Shown: piece after piece, positions 60,949 to 64,000 of the stretch | How the letters are laid out: each line of letters opens with the position of its first letter | How positions within the stretch are numbered: the stretch's first letter is position 1 | Source of the DNA: Toxoplasma gondii ME49 | Lineage: Eukaryota; Apicomplexa; Conoidasida; Eucoccidiorida; Sarcocystidae | Assembly: GCF_000006565.2 (NCBI RefSeq) | Contig: NC_031476.1 | Span: 4,054,458-4,118,457 of the forward strand | Length of the DNA: 64,000 bases | Direction of reading: 5' to 3' | Made by a program: the position numbers and the translations under genes | The notes under the pieces: generated by a model | Databases searched by the model: none | Seen by the model: only the letters and a program-made list of their open reading frames with translations | Told to the model about the DNA's origin: nothing

Positions 60949-63207
60949 ATGGAGCTATTTGTCGCGTACAAATCTGTGAAGGCGCTGTCAAAAATGTCAT
61001 TGCCTAGCCTGGATGCCCGGCACCATGTGTGCTGTCAGCACGGCGGAGCACGCGCTTCCCCTCAGACCCCTCTGTCGAGAAGGCATTCCTCTTCACGTCT
61101 GCCTCCGAATTCCACGGAAAAAAAAGCTTGCGAGCGCGGGGTCGCCTCAGTTATCTCACAAAGTATTCCTGAGGAGGCTGGGGATATGCGAACTACGGAA
61201 GACAGAAATCGCTGTTTGTCTTCCCAGCTCGACTCGTCCCCCTTCAGGCGACGAACGCGTGGTGTTGCTATTCCGAGATTGCGGCGGAGTCCGCTGGATG
61301 ACGGAAATAAAAAGAACCCTTCTTCAGGGTGTGATGGTACGCCAAGTGACAAGGGGAGAAGCGGTGTTCGTGGTGATAAAGGCAAAGATGGAAACAAACC
61401 TGGAAGCGGCGCTTCCGCTTCCAGTCTTGATCGAGTGGCGTCTCTTGCTGTAAGATCGATGGATTCTCAAGGCACGCTTGCGGAAAGAGAACCCCAGGAA
61501 AATGTCGGTCTTGCAGAAACCACAGACTGGTCGCCGACGAGGATTCTAGCTTCTCTTTTCTCGAGGAGAACGAGCGAAAGACGCTCTCAAGTGGAGGCAA
61601 GCAATCTCGAGAGAGGAAGGGTGGGGCAGACATTCTCCACAATGGACCTCGGCGAAGTCTTTCTCGTTTCCAAACCTCTCAGGAACCCCCTCAAAGACCC
61701 CATCGCACCAAGACGCCGAGCGGGGGTGTCAGGTATAGTCTTAGACGTTAGACATTCGCTTATATACATGCATACACAATTGGTGGTTTGACACTTACAA
61801 GCCAACCAGGTACCGGCACAGTCTGGCGTGAATGGTAAAAGAACCGTTTGTGCGGTTGGCCTCCTGAGTTCCTACCATCATAGTTCCCTTCATATCAGGT
61901 TTCTCCATAAGGAACACGCCACTGGTCCGTCTGTTTTCGTCTAGGATTGTCGAACAAGGCAGGCGATCATTCCGATTCAAACGCGAATAAAGATGAGACT
62001 CTTGATAAACGGGAGTGGCCAGAAGAAGTCGAAGAGCGAAGGCCAACAGACCACACGCGTCCGTATGCCCCCGGTGGTGGTGCGTTCCCACAGATGTCTT
62101 TTTCTGTCCCGCCCACGTCAACCTCCGACAGAGTAGCTCTTTCTGACAAACCAGATCCATATTTTGTTTTGAATCCCGATATGTTTGACGACGCAGCTCT
62201 ATGGACAGCACCTCGGCTTCAGAGCCTCTGTGAGGTTCTGGGTTTGGACCCTGGCGCCCACTCTTTTTCAAGAAGAGGGAGGCGAGGAAGAAGCCGAGAG
62301 GAGCTTGTTCGGTGTCTGAGGGATTTCCATAGGAATCGGTGGTACGTTGACAGGCGTCGAGGGGCGAAAAATAGCACGCTAACAGGAACGAAGGCTCGGC
62401 CCGAAGAGTCTCAGGAAGGCAGCAACTTCTTCCTTGTACCCGTTGACTTTGTAGACATCCCTCGGGAATGTGTGAAAGTCTTTGAAGGAGGCACAACGGA
62501 CGCCGGAGGGGCAAAGAGGTCCAGATCTATTCTGAAGTATTCGTGTTCCTCGAGGCATCCACGCTCTGACAACAGTAGTCCTCGAAGCATCTCCAAGACC
62601 ACATATATTACAAGCAAAGCAGGAGAAACGAAAGAGTGGCAAAGAACCCGAAAGCGAAAACGGAGTGCTGTCGACGCGGCGAAGGATGACACGGAAAAAC
62701 TACCATCTAACAAAAGAATCCGATTCAGCGCATTCAACAACGTCCAGCTTATTGACCCGAGACCCGATGAAACTGAAAGTAAGTCCAAGATTGTGTGTTT
62801 GATCCGGTTCGGATACGAATCTAATGAACGCCGTCAAAGAAACAGGAGCGTCGTCTGAAGTGCTTATTGCAACACTGGCGGTGAAGTCGTTTACACAATG
62901 ACTGAAACTATGGACAGTTTTATGCAGGTGGACAAATCTAATCATCCGAATCAGCAACGGATTTTGCGCGTGAGCATCCAGGAGAGACGGTAGCAGGCTA
63001 CAGAGCATATATGCGTATAGAGTGTTGGATGATTAGACAAATCGATACGAATGTAAAAAGATAGATATCTGGAAACGTAGCTATATTTGCAAACCATGAA
63101 TGATCTGTTTCATGACGTGTTACTGGATCCGGATGTAATATTGTGTGTTTTTTGTAGGCACTGAATGGGGTTTCAAGTTGCCGTTCGGCTGCGCGAAGAG
63201 AGAATGA
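60949..63207 (+). CDS. Hypothetical basic protein with SAP-like motif
   Basis: Three exons, 60949-61732, 61945-62778 and 63158-63207, join in phase through good GT-AG sites (tca g/gtatag; gaa a/gtaagt; ttttttgtag) and give 555 residues. The start context gaaaATGgag is strong for this genome. Exon 1 is Ser/Arg/Gly-rich and looks disordered. In exon 2, residues 345-394 (ALWTAPRLQSLCEVLGLD, then SREELVRCLRDFHRNRW) resemble a SAP helix-turn-helix: a conserved Leu/Gly helix, a turn, then a helix with an R-x-E-L-V-x-x-L pattern, but with a basic RRGRRGRSR insertion. Basic clusters such as RTRKRKRS suggest a nuclear protein. KRIRFSAF near residue 518 matches a PP1-docking RVxF pattern. The last exon adds a short conserved-looking tail EWGFKLPFGCAKRE. 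I do not recognise a named family. A DNA- or chromatin-linked role is inference only. Confidence 0.7.
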
Positions 63208-64000
63208 AAGTTAAGTGTAATTGGTCCTATTCTTCTGAATATTTATGACTGGATATGAAGTTCTGGCTTTGCTACCTTTCCTGTTCCTTGACCGCAGAAA
63301 ATCAGTTGTCTGCTCATTTATGTAATAATTTGTGGAACCGTTCCGTGAATGTGACTCCATATTTGTGAAGAAGTAACACTCGAAACAGGGTTATGAGTAC
63401 GGTCGCGGCAGCAGGTTCACATGGAGACTACTTCTACAAAGACCTGTATACGGAGGCTAGTTTCTGCTTGCCTACATAGAGTGTATGTATGCTGGATATT
63501 AATGTTGCCCGTCGCAAATCAACGTTCTTTGAAGCAGTTTCCCCACTTGGGTCAAAATGCCTTTAAATATAGAATTTGAGGCTACGTCACTGTGTAGGAT
63601 TACCCTTTCAAGGGAAAAAAGTGTATCAGGTGGGGCCATTGAGGCTTGCACGCTCAGAGGCAGAAAAAACTATTACCATGCGCATCATCTGTTCCTCGTT
63701 TTGTCAGACTCCTCATGGATGGGAAACGTAAACAGAAAACACAGTGGTGTTGGCCTTCAGAATATGAACAATGAGAGCGGGAAAAGTTTGCATCCATAAC
63801 GACGATGGAACAGAGAAGCCGACTGGGTCAAGAGATAACACGAGAAGAACAACAAAAACCAGAACAGGCAGGCGAAAGCGAGGTCATCGACTGGAAGGGA
63901 TAGATTGAATCACTGGTTTCTCGACATCACTTGAATCTCGAAGAAACGACAACAGCGAACTGCTTTTGGAACATGAATAAATTCGCCGGCTTTCACAATT
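63208..64000. other. Right-edge noncoding DNA
   Basis: This should be the 3' UTR of the SAP-like gene followed by intergenic DNA. An 80-codon plus frame at 63557-63799 begins with an ATG but has no motif or splice context and is not called. Confidence 0.4.

Noticed and set aside
1..64000. Integrated virus, transposon, CRISPR array or bacterial-type operon
   Set aside because: No integrase, transposase, polymerase, terminal repeats or spaced palindromic repeats were seen. All strong coding signals are split eukaryotic genes.

Overview
The window looks like nuclear genomic DNA of a tissue-cyst coccidian, most likely Toxoplasma gondii or a very close relative (Hammondia/Neospora). The reasons are genes broken into many small exons by GT-AG introns, Ser/Ala-rich low-complexity insertions, dozens of (TA)n tracts confined to introns and intergenic DNA, strongly pyrimidine-rich introns on the sense strand, gAAAATGg-like start contexts, and an apicoplast-type pyruvate dehydrogenase subunit with a signal peptide. 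All exon limits were worked out by hand from splice sites, reading phase and remembered family alignments. No alignment, gene finder or database was run.

Layout, left to right. (1) 1-168 (-): the start or an internal exon of an unidentified gene running off the left edge. (2) 2513-9092 (-): RAE1/Gle2-type WD40 mRNA export factor, 11 exons. (3) 11107-15168 (+): SDE2, a ubiquitin-like-fold precursor with the GG/KGGFG processing site and a C-terminal SAP domain. (4) 16791-27433 (-): ankyrin-repeat DHHC palmitoyltransferase, about 14 exons. (5) 30895-34802 (+): apicoplast pyruvate dehydrogenase E1 beta, 5 exons. (6) 36623-40628 (-): large hypothetical protein with a TPR-like N-terminal half. (7) 44569-50204 (+): PP2C (PPM) phosphatase with an acylated-type N-terminus and a long disordered insert. 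(8) 51720-59043 (-): TYW1, flavodoxin/radical-SAM wybutosine enzyme. (9) 60949-63207 (+): hypothetical nuclear-looking protein with a SAP-like motif.

From RAE1 onward the genes alternate strand without exception, so neighbours are always divergent (shared upstream regions at 9093-11106, 27434-30894, 40629-44568, 59044-60948) or convergent (15169-16790, 34803-36622, 50205-51719). The genes do not form a pathway. They are housekeeping and signalling functions: mRNA export, splicing/genome maintenance, S-acylation, apicoplast acetyl-CoA supply, dephosphorylation and tRNA modification. No tRNA, rRNA, CRISPR, transposase or integrated virus was recognised.

The points most worth following are the interrupted cysteine-rich domain of the DHHC enzyme, the 330-residue ubiquitin-like half of SDE2 with an unresolved exon phase, three RRLS phosphosite-like repeats in the PP2C insert, and an RVxF-like motif in the last hypothetical protein.
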